The notes under the pieces were generated by a model. That model worked only from the letters and a program-made list of their open reading frames with translations. It ran no database searches and was not told where the DNA came from. The translations under genes and the position numbers were made by a program. From Cryptomeria japonica (taxonomy: Eukaryota > Streptophyta > Pinopsida > Cupressales > Cupressaceae): a stretch of DNA of 64,000 bases. Below are positions 23,791 through 36,909 of the stretch, one piece after another. Within the stretch, counting starts at the first letter, position 1. Each line of letters starts with the position of its first letter. Location of the stretch: NCBI RefSeq assembly GCF_030272615.1, contig NC_081406.1:472678400-472742399 (forward strand), given 5' to 3'.

Positions 23791-25880
23791 ACAAAACAAG
23801 ACAAAATTTCTTTTTTGCATCAAATTTAAAAATCACAATCCACACTTCCATTTTTGGGCAAGTAAAAAGATCAATCAATTTGTGTCACTCTTTGTTGCAA
23901 AACAATTTTACTTCACGCAAACGTGTTTTTCATTAAGTTGACCAGGATTTTCAAATTCTAGTTTACTCAAACATATTGTCTTTGAAGTTAAAAAGAACAT
24001 CATGGTTGTTGGAGCAAAACCTCCAATTAGATAGAAAATCATTTGCAATGACAAGTTAAAAAGAACACGTGTATTTTGTGTTTGGCACACTTGTGCAAAA
24101 AGAGTTGGTCGAGTGGTCCTACTTCTAACACACACTATCCTCTCCCTTGGCTTTCGTGGTCCTAGGTGCAAGAGAAAAGTGTTAGTGACACCCAAGTTTT
24201 ATCTTTTTAAGAGAGGCCTGCCAAGAGCCACATCACTCTTGGGAACGACCTCGCACGGTAAATCCTTCGAGCCACTATAGAAATCAGGTGAGAGCGAAAG
24301 TTGTAGCCTTGGGTATAGCTGTTCCTACAGTGTAACTTGCCGAAAGGACAAATGGGCCCCACCACAAGTTACAAGGCTCTTAAGTGAGTCACTACAGAAT
24401 GAACTTATGTCCAAAAACATCGAACAATACTAAACACCTTTAAGTAGTAGCCCACCCGTTCTATTGATTGAGGATATTTGTGATAAATTCAGTGCAAGAG
24501 CATAGAAGGTTTTGCTCCCAAGATACCATACATATTTCCTTGAGTAGAAACATAGCTTTTTGAAAAGTCACTTGTGGCTTGATGAAAGTGATGACTCCCC
24601 AATCATAGGGATCATCTATTTGTTATGCTTGTGCAAGACTTAGTATATCACATCCTTACCTGCCACATCAGGATTCATAAGGTATGTGGTACCAAAGTAA
24701 GAAATATCAAGATGTGGGCTGAAATTATCGCAACTGGCCATTTGACCTTAGGGATAAAGAGTGTTTGAAGTGTTTTCGTTTTAGTCAAAGACCAAGTGCA
24801 AATTGAGCCGACTTCAGGCTTTGGAAAAACACCTAAAATACATTTGAAGGAAAGGGTCATAAAAAGTTCAAAGGATTGGGTTGATCTAGACCCACACCTA
24901 TTTATGCCTTTTGAGGCAACATTCTTGTGTTTGTGTGCTTGCTTTGTTTTCTTGTCAAAGAAACATCATAAAACCAAAATCCAAAACAAGTATTCATCCA
25001 ACACAAATATTTTCAAAAACAAAGGATCCAAAACAAAGAGCAACAACAAAAGTATCAAACTATATGACCATTCTTCACATCTTGAGAACAAAGAATCTTC
25101 ATCAAAACATCAACTTGAAGAAAAGACCATTGAGCTCAAAGGCTCTCATCAAAAGAAGGAAATTCTTCTATCTTAATAGACAATCTTTATCTCTCATAGA
25201 ACCTTCTTACAGCGCATGCGTCTTTACCTTCAAGGGAAATCAAACGAATTTGATCAAGAGTCGTTGAACTGCAGAGCTTTTATGCAATATCAAGCTTTGA
25301 GTTATCACAAGAACAAAGGAGGCAAAATCAATCCTAATTTCTTTCCCGACATTTGCATCACATATAACGTAGCTCGGGAAGAACCACCAACTCCCGAAAG
25401 AGAAGAGGAAGAGTTTGTTCCTTTTGTGACACAAAGCTTTTATTGAAGTTCACATCTCATCCATTATCATATTCACACATCATCAATCCATTCTAACTCT
25501 CAAAACATCAAGAGGTTTTTGTCCTAAGTTCCATTTCAAAATATTGCTTGAATCAAACACAACAAATCACTTTTAGATTGTCTCTACATCTAGGATAAAC
25601 TCATCCTACGAGGCATTTCTACGCAGGTTAAAACTAGTCTATGAGTGATTCCGCTCATTACTAGGTAGTTGAGTCTGTAAAACATCTCAGATTTCTCTGC
25701 ACCTTATCACATCAAACTTTGTCAATCAAACACAACAAGCAATTCAAGAAATAACTTTGGTAGCATCTACCTTTAGTGCTAGAGATCCGTATGCAAAACA
25801 CTTCACCACACATCAATCTTTCATTCCATCACCAACTTGTCATCATTTTCATCAAAGTTGAACAAAAACTTGTAAACAAA
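23791..25880 (+). other. Tat leader before gag; no supported gene
   Basis: Two overlapping frames exist (24796-25176 and 25216-25446). Both are Lys/Ser/Asn-rich or charged without known motifs and are interrupted relative to each other. An extra ORF upstream of gag is known in Ogre elements, so a decayed counterpart is possible but not shown. Confidence 0.4.
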
Positions 25881-27819
25881 ATGGCTCATACTAGATCAAG
25901 ATCTAGACAGCCACAAATTGAAGAGGAAGAGGAGGAAAATATCAATGAGTTCCAAGAAGCCCTTGGAGGATATATAAATGATGAAAATCCAGGCACTCCT
26001 ACTCCAACAACAATAGAAAGGGCACAACACAACCCTCTCTTTAATAGACTTTTTGATGAAATACGCATGAGCAATGTTGATGCTCACTTTTTAAGACTTG
26101 CTCAAGAAGGGGCTAAACTACCCTCTGACTTTGATGTAGCACAACTAAGACAAGCATCAGAATGCCAAAGTCGTAATGAGGATGAAAGAGGTCGAGAACA
26201 CATCAGATACAACCTTCATCAAGGTAATTCCCCTCCTCCTCCTCCTCCAAATGAAATAGACATGTTGCGGCAGCAAGTTGAAAATCTCGCCCAACAACTT
26301 CATAGTGGTGTAAAAACCAATCAATTTTCACTTAACGACATTTGTCCTATCCCTTTGATAGGAATCTTCATATGCCACCTTTTTTGCGAGGGTCTGAAAC
26401 ACCCAAGTTTAAAAAGTATAGAGGAAAAGGAGATCCTCGTGATCATGTTAGAGAATTCCATTTAGCTTGCCTCGAAGTGGCGTACGAGGACACATACCTA
26501 ATGTGACTTTTTCCCCAAAGCTTGGGAGGAACAACCACATCATGGTTTTCCCGATTACCAGGTGGCATTAGGAATTCGAAGAGTTAGTCCAGAAGTTCTT
26601 GGCACATTACTCACACAACATTGAACGTGATATCACAATGGCTGATCTATGTAACACTAAACAAAAACCAGGTGAGCTATTTTCAATCTTTCTGCAACGA
26701 TGGCATCAAATGTCTAGCAAGCGTTCTCTTCAGTTACTGGAACAAGAACTAGTGGAAATATTTATTTCCAACTTAAATGACGAAATAGAATTTCACCTAG
26801 ACGTAAAAGACACAGACTCCTTCAATGACATGATCACCGAAGGCTTAAAATATGAGCGGGCTCTCATCAAAAAAGGGCTTATCAAGATATATAATGAGCC
26901 AAAGGATGACCCTCGCCCACGCTTCAATAGTGACAAGCCTAACTTCTGGAACAAAAACAAAAACGTCGTCAATGACGAGGTTGTGGATGCAAGAACTATC
27001 AAAAGTGCACAACCTGTGGTTCGATTTGCAGGAAAGGACCCCCCACCCAAGAATAACACAATTGCTCCTCCAAATCAAGGCCGCACCACATCTCAAGACG
27101 AACCTAGACAACGTCAACAAAATTTTAAACCAAAGTGAACATACATTCCCTTAGGGGAACCCATCGAAATAGTGTTACGTCAGTTGGTTTCTCAAAATCT
27201 GGTAACCTTACCCAAAACATCAAATTATGAACCTCAAGTTAAACCTTCATGGTGGAGGGATACTGAACATTGCGATTTCCATCAAGGGAAAGGGCATAAG
27301 ACAAGGAATTGTCACAGATTGAAAGATCTTATTTAGGATCTTATTGACCGAGGTGAAATCGAAATCGAAGGCCATGACCCAAAGACAACAAACAATGATC
27401 ATCTCATGTTTAAAAATCCACTTCCATCACAAGATCAAAGGGGTCCTTCCACTTTAGGGAGAAACACAGATACCACCAATTATACGCAAGCCGCATATAA
27501 TTACACTGTGAATCACCTATACGATGCCAATGAACAGATTGCAACTATAACCATAAAAAATCCCAACTCCACTTGTAATGTTGTTACACGTCGCAACAAG
27601 ATTACCATAAAAGTAGCTCCAGAAGGCACCCCATCTATCCCAAAGCAGTATAACCTTGTGGAACAGTTAGACAAAACACCCACACTGATATCTATCTTAG
27701 ACCTATTGCACCTATCTCCATCCCATAAAACAATTTTGGATCAAGCTCTCCAAGAGGCGTCAATCCCTGCAAACCTAATTACAGATCAATTCCAAGCCAT
27801 GGTTGGAAATCTAAGGTAA
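25881..27819 (+). pseudogene. Tat gag polyprotein with CHHC-type knuckle
   Basis: The ATG at 25881 opens MAHTRSRSRQPQIEEEEEEN. The N-terminal part has a Pro run and a DMLRQQVENLAQQL coiled-coil-like segment (about residues 130-145). A frameshift near 26345 breaks the capsid domain. It resumes with GRKYR/GDPRDHVREF-like sequence and, from 26599, the retrotransposon-gag stretch PGELFSIFLQRWHQM. Stops follow near 26503 and 27136. At about 27270-27315 CDFHQGKGHKTRNCHRLK is the knuckle typical of this lineage (C-x2-H-x4-H-x4-C). The frame then stays open to TAA 27817-27819 as a spacer to protease. Gag packages the element's RNA. Non-functional copy. Confidence 0.8.
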
Positions 27820-28200
27820 TCACCTTGTCTCACTTTCTTTGAAAGTGACAACACATCCTTCTAGCAACCTAATAACACCTCACTTCACATTGAAGGGTTT
27901 ATCAACCAACATAGGATCAAGCGAGTCTTGATCGATAATGGAGTAGGCCTGAATATCTGTACTTTACAATTAGTCACAACTTTGGGATATGCAATTGAAT
28001 AAGTGGATCCCTGCAAGAAGATCACAATCAAAGCCTATGATGATGCAGAGCGTTCATCCAAAGGAGCTGTGGTGCTACCAATCTGAGTGGGCCCTCTGGT
28101 GAAACACATCATTTGTCAAGTTCTCGACCTTCCTCTGCCATACAATTTATTGTTAGGAGAACTTGGATACACGCCATGCAATCCGTCCCATCCACCTACC
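27820..28200 (+). pseudogene. Tat aspartic protease
   Basis: RVLIDNGVGLNICTL contains the active-site triad as Asp-Asn-Gly (27934-27942), a form common in this lineage. Downstream are KKITIKAYDD and a hydrophobic stretch around LPYNLLLGELG, matching the flap-to-C-terminal strand region. The frame carries TAA at 28000-28002 and TGA at 28084-28086, then shifts before 28113. The enzyme would have matured gag-pol. It sits directly between gag and the G-patch linker, as usual. Confidence 0.75.
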
Positions 28201-29009
28201 ATCAGTGTATCAAGTTCCCGCATAATGGTGTAGAAATCACAATCTTGGGCGATGCAAACCCCTTTGCATATTGTCATAACATAAGTCATCAACCAGAGAT
28301 TACCGTTCCCAACAATAGAGAAGCCATCTCATCCACATCATACGTAAGTCCAACCTCTCTTTCCAGTTCAAACACCACTATACCCAAGGAAGAGAAGCTC
28401 AAAATGAAAATAGTAGAGGAAGGTCCTGGGGAGTATAATTTGAGCCAACTCTTTTGTGTTGGACAAATGCCTACTTCTTCTAGAACTCACGGTAAATCTC
28501 AACGGTTACTTCAACAACCACTGATCAAGCCAACATGTACTTTGACACCATTCATCCTTGAAAAGAGTCAAGAAGAAGAGACCAGAGATGCGGACTTAGC
28601 AGAATGGATCTATAAAGATCCCATCACCACCGATATTCCGCAAGCTAAGCTTCCCACAGATCAGTATGGCAAAGGCCTTCTCATTATGCAAAGAATGGGT
28701 TATGATGGTCAGAGTGCTTTGGGACCTTGCAAGCAAGGAAGACATGAACCACTGCAGCTGAAATTAAAGCCCAAGGATAATACAGGCTTAGGCTTTCAAA
28801 AGGAGATCCTTGCTAAGCTCAGATTCAAAGGAAAACCCAGCCAACCTCTATATCAGCCTAATACAAAGAGGTTACCTTTGATTGTAAAAGCAACATCAAA
28901 CACCATGACAACTGCCCCATTGAGGCTAAAAATCCCAGCAAAACCATCTAGAACACCAATCATCCCACCAAACAAACCAGTAACCCCATCAACAACATCA
29001 ATAACATGA
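28113..29009 (+). pseudogene. Protease-RT linker with G-patch motif
   Basis: This open frame begins with RTWIHAMQSVPSTYHQC and FPHNGVEITI, a block characteristic of Tat polyproteins after protease. Around residues 184-230 it has YGKGLLIMQRMGYDGQSALG and GLGFQKE, a G-patch-like segment (Gly-rich, RMGY core) found in several retroelement polyproteins and thought to bind RNA. The tail (residues 245-298) is Pro/Thr/Lys-rich. Frame and content indicate a polyprotein part, not a separate gene. The first few residues belong to the shifted protease end. Confidence 0.7.
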
Positions 29010-29933
29010 AAAACACCATTAGCAGCAACAACTCTATCAGAACCCCCAGCAATATCGACAACACCGATAATTCCAACAGAATCAACATAATCAACACTAC
29101 CGATACTCTCTGTATCAGATTCGTTGATCCCCATATTCCTTCCTGCAGCACCGATCATTTCATCTACAAAGGTACATCAACCGATCATACCTACAGTGTT
29201 TAACTCAAAAGATATCCTAGTATGGTACAGTAACCGGTTACTGGAAAGTGACTCAGAAACTGACTCCAATGAGTGGGAATTCGATTCCATACAACTTAAT
29301 ACTTCAGATGAGGAAGACACATCACCACCTCCACCTCACAAAGACATCCCTGTTTATGGAGAAGCACATATAAAGACCTCTTGGGTTCCTAAGCTGGAAA
29401 CATCTTCCACCAACCCTACGTCACATCCTATGCCTGATTCTGATAGGGAGAGTACCATCAACGACCTTCACCACAACGTCTTCACCCTCACTGACACATC
29501 TAATGAACTTAACCTAATCGATGAGGTAATGCCCACTATCCATCCTGAACTCATCGAATGAAACCAACCTAATCCCCCATGTCTTGACCATTTCCAAAAT
29601 GATGAGGTGATCATTGACTTTTTGGGACTACAAGATAACATACTAAGCGGGGATCACAAAGCTGGGTTCACCATTGAACTTAATAGCGCAACATACTTCG
29701 GGGCAGATGCCAAACCTTTCAGCTGCAAAAATATAACAATAAAACATGGATCTTCCAGTGAAAACCACACTGTGGCACTGTTTGATCCCACAAAAGTAAA
29801 AAGAAAGAGTGTATCCAATGGTGAAAACCTCTCTGAGGTGCCTAAGGATGAAAGGTTTGACATCCTCCCTTCTAGTACACAACAGGAACGATCGACAATT
29901 CTCATTGAGGAAACAAAAGAATACAACGTGTGA
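29010..29933 (+). pseudogene. Acidic, low-complexity pol spacer before RT
   Basis: A CAACA/ATCA trinucleotide-like tract (28940-29110) encodes Asn/Thr/Ile runs. It is followed by frames 29124-29561 (DSETDSNEWEFDSIQ, TSDEEDTSPPPPHK) and 29607-29933 (FGADAKPFSCKNITIKHG). TGA near 29931 and a stop near 29559 interrupt it. Such disordered, poorly conserved spacers are normal between protease and RT in Tat elements. No catalytic motif. Confidence 0.6.
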
Positions 29934-30746
29934 ACTCTTGAAACTCCTCACCACATACATCTGGCATCTCTTTTAACTCCAGAGGAACAACCTAAGTTTG
30001 TAAAATTCTTCCAGAAGCGCCAAATCAACTTCACATGGTCATATGCAGACATGCCTGGGCTTGATCCTGATTTAGTCATGCATCACCTCACCGTAGCAGA
30101 AGGAGCCAAACTTGTCAAGTAGAAGCTTCACAAGATGCATCCTCAGATTGCAGTACTAGTCAAAGCAGAACTCAAGAAACTCCTAAATGTTGGTTTTATT
30201 AGACCCATTGATTATGCAGAATGGATATCCAATAATGTACCTATTGGAAAACCAAATGGGGGCATCCGTATCTATACTGACTTCAGAGATCTGAACAAGG
30301 CATGTCCTAAAGATGACTTCCCCCTACCAAACATCAACATAATAGTGGACCTAACAACAGGACATGCCATGCTTTCACTCATGGATGGATTTTCAGGATA
30401 CAATCAGATAAAGATCGCACCAGATGATCAACATAAGATGACCTTCACATGCCCATGGGGCACATATTGCTGGAATGTAATGCCTTTTGGTCTAAAGAAT
30501 GCAGGAGCGACCTATCAAACAGCAATGACTACCATTTTTCATGACATGATGCATACCATAATGGAAGATTATGTTGATGACTTACTGGCAAAATCACTAA
30601 CAAGAGAAGGTCATCTAGACATATTAGAGAAAATATTTGACAGACTAGAACAATATCTTTTTCGACTCAACCCAAAGAAATGTGTCTTTGGAGTAACCTT
30701 AGGGAAACTTCTAGGATACATTGTCTCAAGTAAAGGTATTGAGGTT
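29934..30746 (+). pseudogene. Tat reverse transcriptase
   Basis: The pre-RT block (LTPEEQPKFVKFFQKRQINF, MPGLDPDLVMHHL) ends in TAG at about 30119-30121. The open part from 30135 holds the fingers and palm: GFIRPIDYAEWISNNVPIGK, TDFRDLNKACPKDDFPLP, FSGYNQIKIAPDDQHKMTF, and the catalytic YVDD at residues 146-149 (30570-30581), then KCVFGVTLGKLLGYIVSSKG. It copies the element RNA into DNA. The frame is cut at 30747 by the inverted solo LTR. Downstream sequence resumes in the frame expected after removal of the 1,390 inserted bases. Confidence 0.9.
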
Positions 30747-32131
30747 TGATGCCCTCCTAAATGGCACAAGGTTAGCAAATGATAAACAACACCAAAGACA
30801 CGAAACCGTTAGTGTTAGTCAATCAAAAACTAATCTAAAAGACATACCAAGAGAGACACTAAAAGCATGCTAATGTATTTAACAAACGAAACAAATATTA
30901 TGAGGCATCTCCAACTGCCTCCTAGCATGGCCTTAGCTCCTTCTCCCTTGCTCCTCTCCTCTCCAAGTTCCAAAATAGTGTAGCTCTCAGCAACTTTTTG
31001 CACTATGGATGCTTATGGAGGATTGAGATTGTAGTATTGAGCTCTAAATGTGAAATAAAAAGCTAATGCTATGCTATTGATGCTATGCTATATTTTAACC
31101 AAAATGATAAGATATTAGTTGATTATGCTAAAATGCTTTCTAAAAATGACTATAGCTTAAATGCATGCAAGTTTTCAGGATCTGGATTATGAAGAAATGG
31201 GCTCTATTTATAGGAAAAATGGAGCAATGGATGGTTGAGATTGAGCAATCTCAACAAGGGTCAGGATTGAATGATTTCAAATCCATGTGAGGGCTTTCAA
31301 CCCAATCCCAGGATGACAAGTGTTAATATGAGATAGGTTGAGAGGAGAGGGAATAAGCATTAAATGCCTGACATGACTTTGGGATTTAGAGTCAAGGTTG
31401 GTTGAATGAATAAACTCTTTATTCAAAGAATAAAGCTTTTATCCAATGGATAAACTCTTGTGCAAATGAGAAATGGATGAATATGGTCAAAACAATAAAT
31501 GTTTGGGGAGACAAGTTTGAAATAACCATAAATGGTTATGTAAGAGCCATAAATGGTCATGTAAGAGCAATTAGTGGTCTTGGAAGACTTTTGGGGGTTA
31601 ATTTGTTGAACACACAAAGCATTAAAAGCTTTTCAAAGACTTTGGAGTCTTTGAGAAGTGACTCCATTTTGCTTAGGAATGTGACAATAACTAGGGGATG
31701 GATTAGGCTAATTAGGAAGGGGTTAGAAGAATCTAGAAGGGGATTTAGGAATGCAATTGGATTTGGTGGGTGAGGGAAAATAGGATTTTATTAAAATAAA
31801 AATTCATTTATTTCAATAAATGTGTGCAAGTTGCATTTGTAGGAAAATGCAAGTGGGGTGGAGATAATGATTTAAATAAATGTTTTATTTAATTTATTTA
31901 AAAGAGGAAAAGGGGGATTTCATTAAATAAATAGATTTTATTTATTTAATTGATTTGAATTTGATTTAATGAATTAATTAAAATAAATTGAATAATTTAT
32001 TTAATTAATAGAAGAACGTTTGGGGATGAATTAATTAAATATTAATTTAATTAATTGATGGCTAGTGGATTTTTAATCAAATAAATAGTGAATATTTGTT
32101 TAATTACGCTGGACAGATTTGTGTGACTATA
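30747..32131 (-). mobile_element. Solo LTR of a Tat-related family, inserted in pol
   Basis: A 1,385-bp segment in reverse orientation. Its minus-strand sequence aligns with the 5' LTR of the surrounding element: terminal ...ATCA and TATAGTCACACAAATC, the CGTTAGTGTTAG block, TATAAATAG and the TTAATTAAAT-rich part. It is clearly diverged. Flanking 5-mers are AGGTT (30742-30746) and AGGTC (32132-32136), a target duplication with one change. Insert plus one duplication is 1,390 bp, which shifts the frame by one, exactly the difference between the RT frame and the RNase H frame. It has no internal region, so it is a product of LTR-LTR recombination. Confidence 0.85.
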
Positions 32132-32826
32132 AGGTCGACCCAACAAAAGTCAAGGCAATCATGGACATGCCACCACCAAAGAACATCAGCCAGCTAAGGA
32201 CATTGCAAGGACAACTTCTATCCATCTAAAGATTCATTGCACAATTGGCCAATAAATGTCACCCATTTACACACCTGCTACACAAAAATATCCGCTTTCA
32301 ATGGGATACCAGATGCTAGCAAGCATTCCAAATGCTTAAAGACTATCTCATGAATACACCATTGTTGGTCCCACCAGATCCAAGTAGGCCTTTACTACTC
32401 TATATATCAGCAACAAATACAACATTGGGTGTACTATTGACACAACACAATGCAAAAGGGAAAGAGTGTGTTGTTTACTACATCTCTCGTACACTGGTTG
32501 GCTATGAACTTAATTACACACCTATTGAGCAAGCTTGCCTAGCAGTAATCTTGGCAGCCACTAAACTGAGGCACTATCTGGTGACACATAAAGTACAATT
32601 AATTGCAAAGATTGATCCACTCAAATATTTACTCAACAAAGTAGCATTGACATGGCGCTTGGCCAAATGGGTGATGATTCTAAGTGAATTTGATATCGAG
32701 TATGTGGATCGTAAGGCTATCAAGGGTTAAGTTATTGAAAATCAGTTGGTCGATGCTCCCCTCATAGGCGATCATCCTCTCATTTCCAATTTTCTAGATG
32801 AAGAGATATTCATGATCACAACAACA
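32132..32826 (+). pseudogene. Tat RNase H (retroelement type) and connection
   Basis: Continues the pol frame with DPTKVKAIMDMPPPKNISQL (RT thumb/connection) and two stops (near 32227 and 32318). The RNase H open frame 32332-32730 then follows: RPLLLYISATNTTLGVLLTQ, KECVVYYISRTLVGYELNYT and LRHYLVTHKVQLIAKIDPL. The usual first Asp (Y.DAS) appears as YISAT, so a catalytic residue may be lost or naturally replaced; degraded RNase H is typical where a second domain follows. It would remove RNA from hybrids. The frame ends at TAA near 32728. Confidence 0.8.
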
Positions 32827-33189
32827 TAACCATGGAAACTATATTTTGATGGTTCATACACTAGGCATGGCTCGAGGGCAGACATTTTGTTTATCACACC
32901 TCAAGGTGACAACATCCCGAAGTCTTACAGGCTCACATTTCCGCGTACAAACAACATAGCTGAATATGAGGCCTTGATCACAGGACTCAAGCTAGCCATA
33001 CAATGGAAGTTACAAGAACTACAAGTATATGGCGACTCCCAATTGGTCATTCGGCAAGCAATAGATGAATATCAGACTAAAGATGACAAACTCATGCCAT
33101 ACAAACAAATGGTGGACAAATTAAAAACATTATTCATTACTATCACCTTTGAGTAGATACCCAGAGATAAGAATCAAGCTGCTGATGCT
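32827..33189 (+). pseudogene. Second, archaeal-type RNase H domain
   Basis: After a TAA at about 32827, PWKLYFDGSY carries the first catalytic Asp (32848-32850). NNIAEYEALITGLKLA supplies the Glu, VYGDSQLVIRQ the second Asp, and NQAADAMA the last Asp. This full DEDD set is the archaeal-like RNase H acquired by Tat/Ogre elements and lies directly before integrase. One TAG (33154-33156) interrupts it. It probably replaced the weakened first domain in the life cycle. Confidence 0.85.
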
Positions 33190-34584
33190 ATGGCTACCAT
33201 TGCATCTCTCCTAGATCTTCCACTGAATTCAACACGCTACGAGTTCTTGGTAGAACAACTTTGGATCCTCGCTTATGATATCCCTGAAACTGAGATGATA
33301 TGTCGCCTTATCGGTTTCGAATCCCCATGGTACGGTGAGTTCTATACCTACCTACATGATCACACACTTCCTCCTAACCAATCGAACAACCAACGTAAAA
33401 CCTTCATTTGCCAAACCGCTCAATATACCATCATTGCTGAAACCTTATACCGACGCAGTCTTGATGGTACTCTCCTTCGATCTCTGGAACAGGATGAGAT
33501 AACAAAGGCCTTGGAAGAGGTACATGAAGGAATTTGTGGAACTCATGCAAGCGGTCCGTCACTAGCCAAGAAACTCCTGCGCACTGGATACTATTGGTTG
33601 TCCATGGATAAAGATTCCTACTATTTTGTCAGAAAGTGCAAGAAATGCCAAGTTCATGGAGACTTGATACATGCACCAACACAAGAATTGCAACCAATCA
33701 CAACACCATGGCCCTTTTGTCAATGTGGCCTTAACCTTGTGGGTAAAATCCATCCATCTTCATCCAACGGCCACAAATTCATTATAACCGCCACCGAATA
33801 CTTCACAAAGTGGATCGAGGTTGTTCCACTTACCCAAGTCACCGACAAGCAGATTGCCTCATTTATCCTTAATTACATCATCTGCTGGTATGGTGTACCC
33901 ATGTCCATCATCACAGATAACGGTCTTCCTTTCAAAAATCAGGATGTTTGTGAGCTCTGTGAGAAATTTCACATCCAACACTGCTTTTCCACTCCCTATT
34001 ACCCACAAGGCAATGGTCAGGCCGAAACATCAAACAAGAACATATTAAGAATCCTCAAGAAGACAGTCAATGATGTCGGTCGTGATTGGCACATTCAATT
34101 GAATCCAGCACTATGGGCATACCGCACTAGCATTCGAACCCCTATAGGCGCAACTCCCTACTCACTGGTCTATGGAGCAGAAGCTATCTTACCTATCGAA
34201 GTTGAAATACCATCACTATGGGTTTCCTTACATAATCTCATAGATGATGAAGCATACCGAGTATCACGTCTTTAGGACTTAGAGCTACTTGATGAGAAGT
34301 GACAAGCTGCATACAATCACCTCAAGGCCTATCAACAACGCATGAGAAGAAGCTATAATCATCGGGTTAGACCTTGTACATTTGAGGTAGGTGATCTTGT
34401 TCTTCGAGAAAATCCTTGTAACCAACCCAATAGAGAACACCAGGGAAAGTTTGAATCAAATTGGCTGGGTCCATATGTTATCACTGCAGTATTTGGGTCC
34501 AGGGCATATCAGTTGGCTACTTCAAAAGGAGAACCGCTCGTAGATCCGATCAACAACATGCACCTTAAAATTTTTTATACGTGA
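33190..34584 (+). pseudogene. Tat integrase
   Basis: Residues counted from 33190. The HHCC zinc site is His112, His119, Cys150 and Cys153. The catalytic core has Asn182 where the first Asp of the DDE triad is expected (GLNLVG, 33733-33735), Asp243 in ITDNG and Glu279 in GQAETSNK, with the family's 35-residue spacing between the last two. WAYRTSIRTPIGATPYSLVYG follows. The C-terminal part (RPCTFEVGDLVLREN ... FESNWLGPYVI) lies beyond TAG 34273-34275 and TGA 34300-34302 in the same frame. No chromodomain follows. The Asp-to-Asn change alone should abolish strand transfer. Confidence 0.9.
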
Positions 34585-36895
34585 GCTGCACAGAGCATCA
34601 GGATCCCATACATACCGGAAAAACACCAAAAACATTCAGATAAATGTCTTGAAGAAAATACAAAAAAATAAAATAAGTAAAGAAAAATCATGCATCCAAA
34701 CGGTGAACAACCACTTTGGTGGCACCTTGGGTAAGTGCGATGGTGAAAACCTGGCAAACAGGCGCTGCTCGTAAAGGATATGGTTCCATTGTTTTTTTCA
34801 GACTTGTTGCGATCACATTCACTACATTCACTCATCCATCAGTCCAAAACCATGGCTTGTTATTGATCAACAATCAAGGATAGTACTTCATGCGTCTTGC
34901 ATCCCGCTTTTTCATAGTCATATCTAAACTAGGAGCAATGCCCTTAATCTAGTTGATGGAGGTGGATTGTACATTATTTTGTGATTCATTGAGTTCTTCA
35001 TTCAAAACTATCTCACAAAATCCAAAAACATTGAAAAACTATCTCACAAAATCCAAAAACATCAGAAAACATCAAACAAACAAAAACATGGCAACACCTT
35101 GTACATACGTTTTTCAAAGCAGATACCAAACAAACATTGTGAAATAATCAAACGATGACCACTTATCACATCGACCAAACAATCAACATCGACACGCAAA
35201 CTGTCTTAACAGGGATAAATATTTCCTCACCAAAACAAAGATAAGATAACATTTTCTTTGACAAGAAAATTTTGTTTAAGCTAACAATTACTTGGTCGGT
35301 TTGTTAGTTATTTATTTATTTATATCAGGTTCCTACGCTACTCAAGGATATCCACAAGTGATTAGAGTGGTCTGGATGGTTCCTAAGCATTGTTTGTATG
35401 TCTTCTGCGAATTATTCCAATGAAGTTATGGGGCATGTACTAATGGTGTCTATGTGGGAAGTTCACTAAGCTACGTGATCTTATGCAAAATACAGTCATG
35501 GATCACTACAGCTTGCTGAATAGAACGTATACCTCAACCATATGAGCATGAACCATTATGGAGGGTCCATATTCTTTATTCTTTATTTATGTTGCTTGCT
35601 TGCAGGTACAATACTTCATCTTTGGTTTCTACTGCCTCATCCAAGCTCGATAATGGTTTTATCTGTTACTACGATATAAACTTGTCTCAAGATATGATCG
35701 ACAAAAGATCAAGGAGGACGTTCCAAGTCATGCATGAAAGGAGATAATCCTTGTCTATTCTGCAAGCAATACTCAGGTCAACTTGATCCATTATATCAAG
35801 TTGCTTGTATTAACTTGCTATATCAAAATCCATGAAAGGAATACTCAGGTCATCTTGAATCATTATGTCAAGTTGCTTGTATTATCTTACAACATTTTAA
35901 AGCTCAATGATGAAAATAAAGCACTATGGATCGTCATTCCATCTCATCTGTATATATTGCATTCCGTTACATTCCATCCATCCATACATTCATAAATAGC
36001 TGCATATCATTCATACATGGTAATGACAATGGATACTCTATTTTCCTCTTCTTCCATAGGAATGCGTCATAGGTCCTCCATTTCTTCTATCTAACATCAA
36101 ACCCCCCCTCACCCTCCCCATCTTGGTAATCAACATCACATACCCTACATCATCTCCCATCAACCTAATCAAGCCAATTACTTTGTCTACACAGGCACAT
36201 CGACTCACACACAGCTAGACTATCAACAGATACTCTGATCAAGTATCTTCGGGTCTCAACAGGTAATCGATTATGAAAAACCTAGACTACAACATGCATT
36301 TATCATAATGACCTAGTCTCAACGGGGCTGCTATGATTCACCACAACCATCCATCACACACACACACTATCAATTGATCAACCAATCAAACACAATCATA
36401 ACAGACAATTACATCAATTGTCTAAGTCTCAACGAGTATTTTGCTTCAAATACCTTGACTTCATCGAGCAATTACATCAATTGTCTATCTTGTCCAAGCG
36501 AACAACTGACATCAACTGTCATGCTTTGACTCGACCGGGGCAATTAAACTGTTTGCACCAGATTGTCCAACCAATTTTGATCAATTGTACAATATCAATC
36601 AAAAGCACAACACCACATTTGCACAGTATCTCCTGCATAATCTATGAGTACTCACTGGCTTGCCATTTCTCCGTATTCACTTTGTTTTCTTCCATTCTTT
36701 CACTGTTATTGCTAATTTCTTCTATTCTACCTCCCCTCCACTTCTCATTCTTTTTCGAGAGATCGCCCAATTTTTCAAAATTTTTCAGCCCATCTCTCGA
36801 GGGGGCATACGACCCACTAAATTAACATTTATGAGGCATATTTTTTCACACCTATTTTTCTTTCTTTGAAACGACGCGATAAAACTGTACCGTCT
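34585..36895 (+). other. Tat 3' untranslated region
   Basis: 2.3 kb with no supported frame on either strand. It contains a 31-bp duplication (35004 and 35035, AAAACTATCTCACAAAATCC) and a 72-bp duplication (35768 and 35840, AATACTCAGGTCA(A/T)CTTGA). Long 3' regions, sometimes with an antisense ORF, are usual in the lineage; none is visible here. Confidence 0.6.
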
Positions 36896-36909
36896 CAAAG
36901 AGGGGCAAA
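36896..36909 (+). promoter_or_regulatory. Polypurine tract of the Tat element
   Basis: CAAAGAGGGGCAAA ends directly at the 3' LTR start (TGTATTCACA). Confidence 0.85.

Noticed and set aside
25886-29158. Minus-strand frames over the Tat gag and linker
   Set aside because: Antisense shadows; an antisense ORF is known in some Tat elements but lies after integrase, not here.
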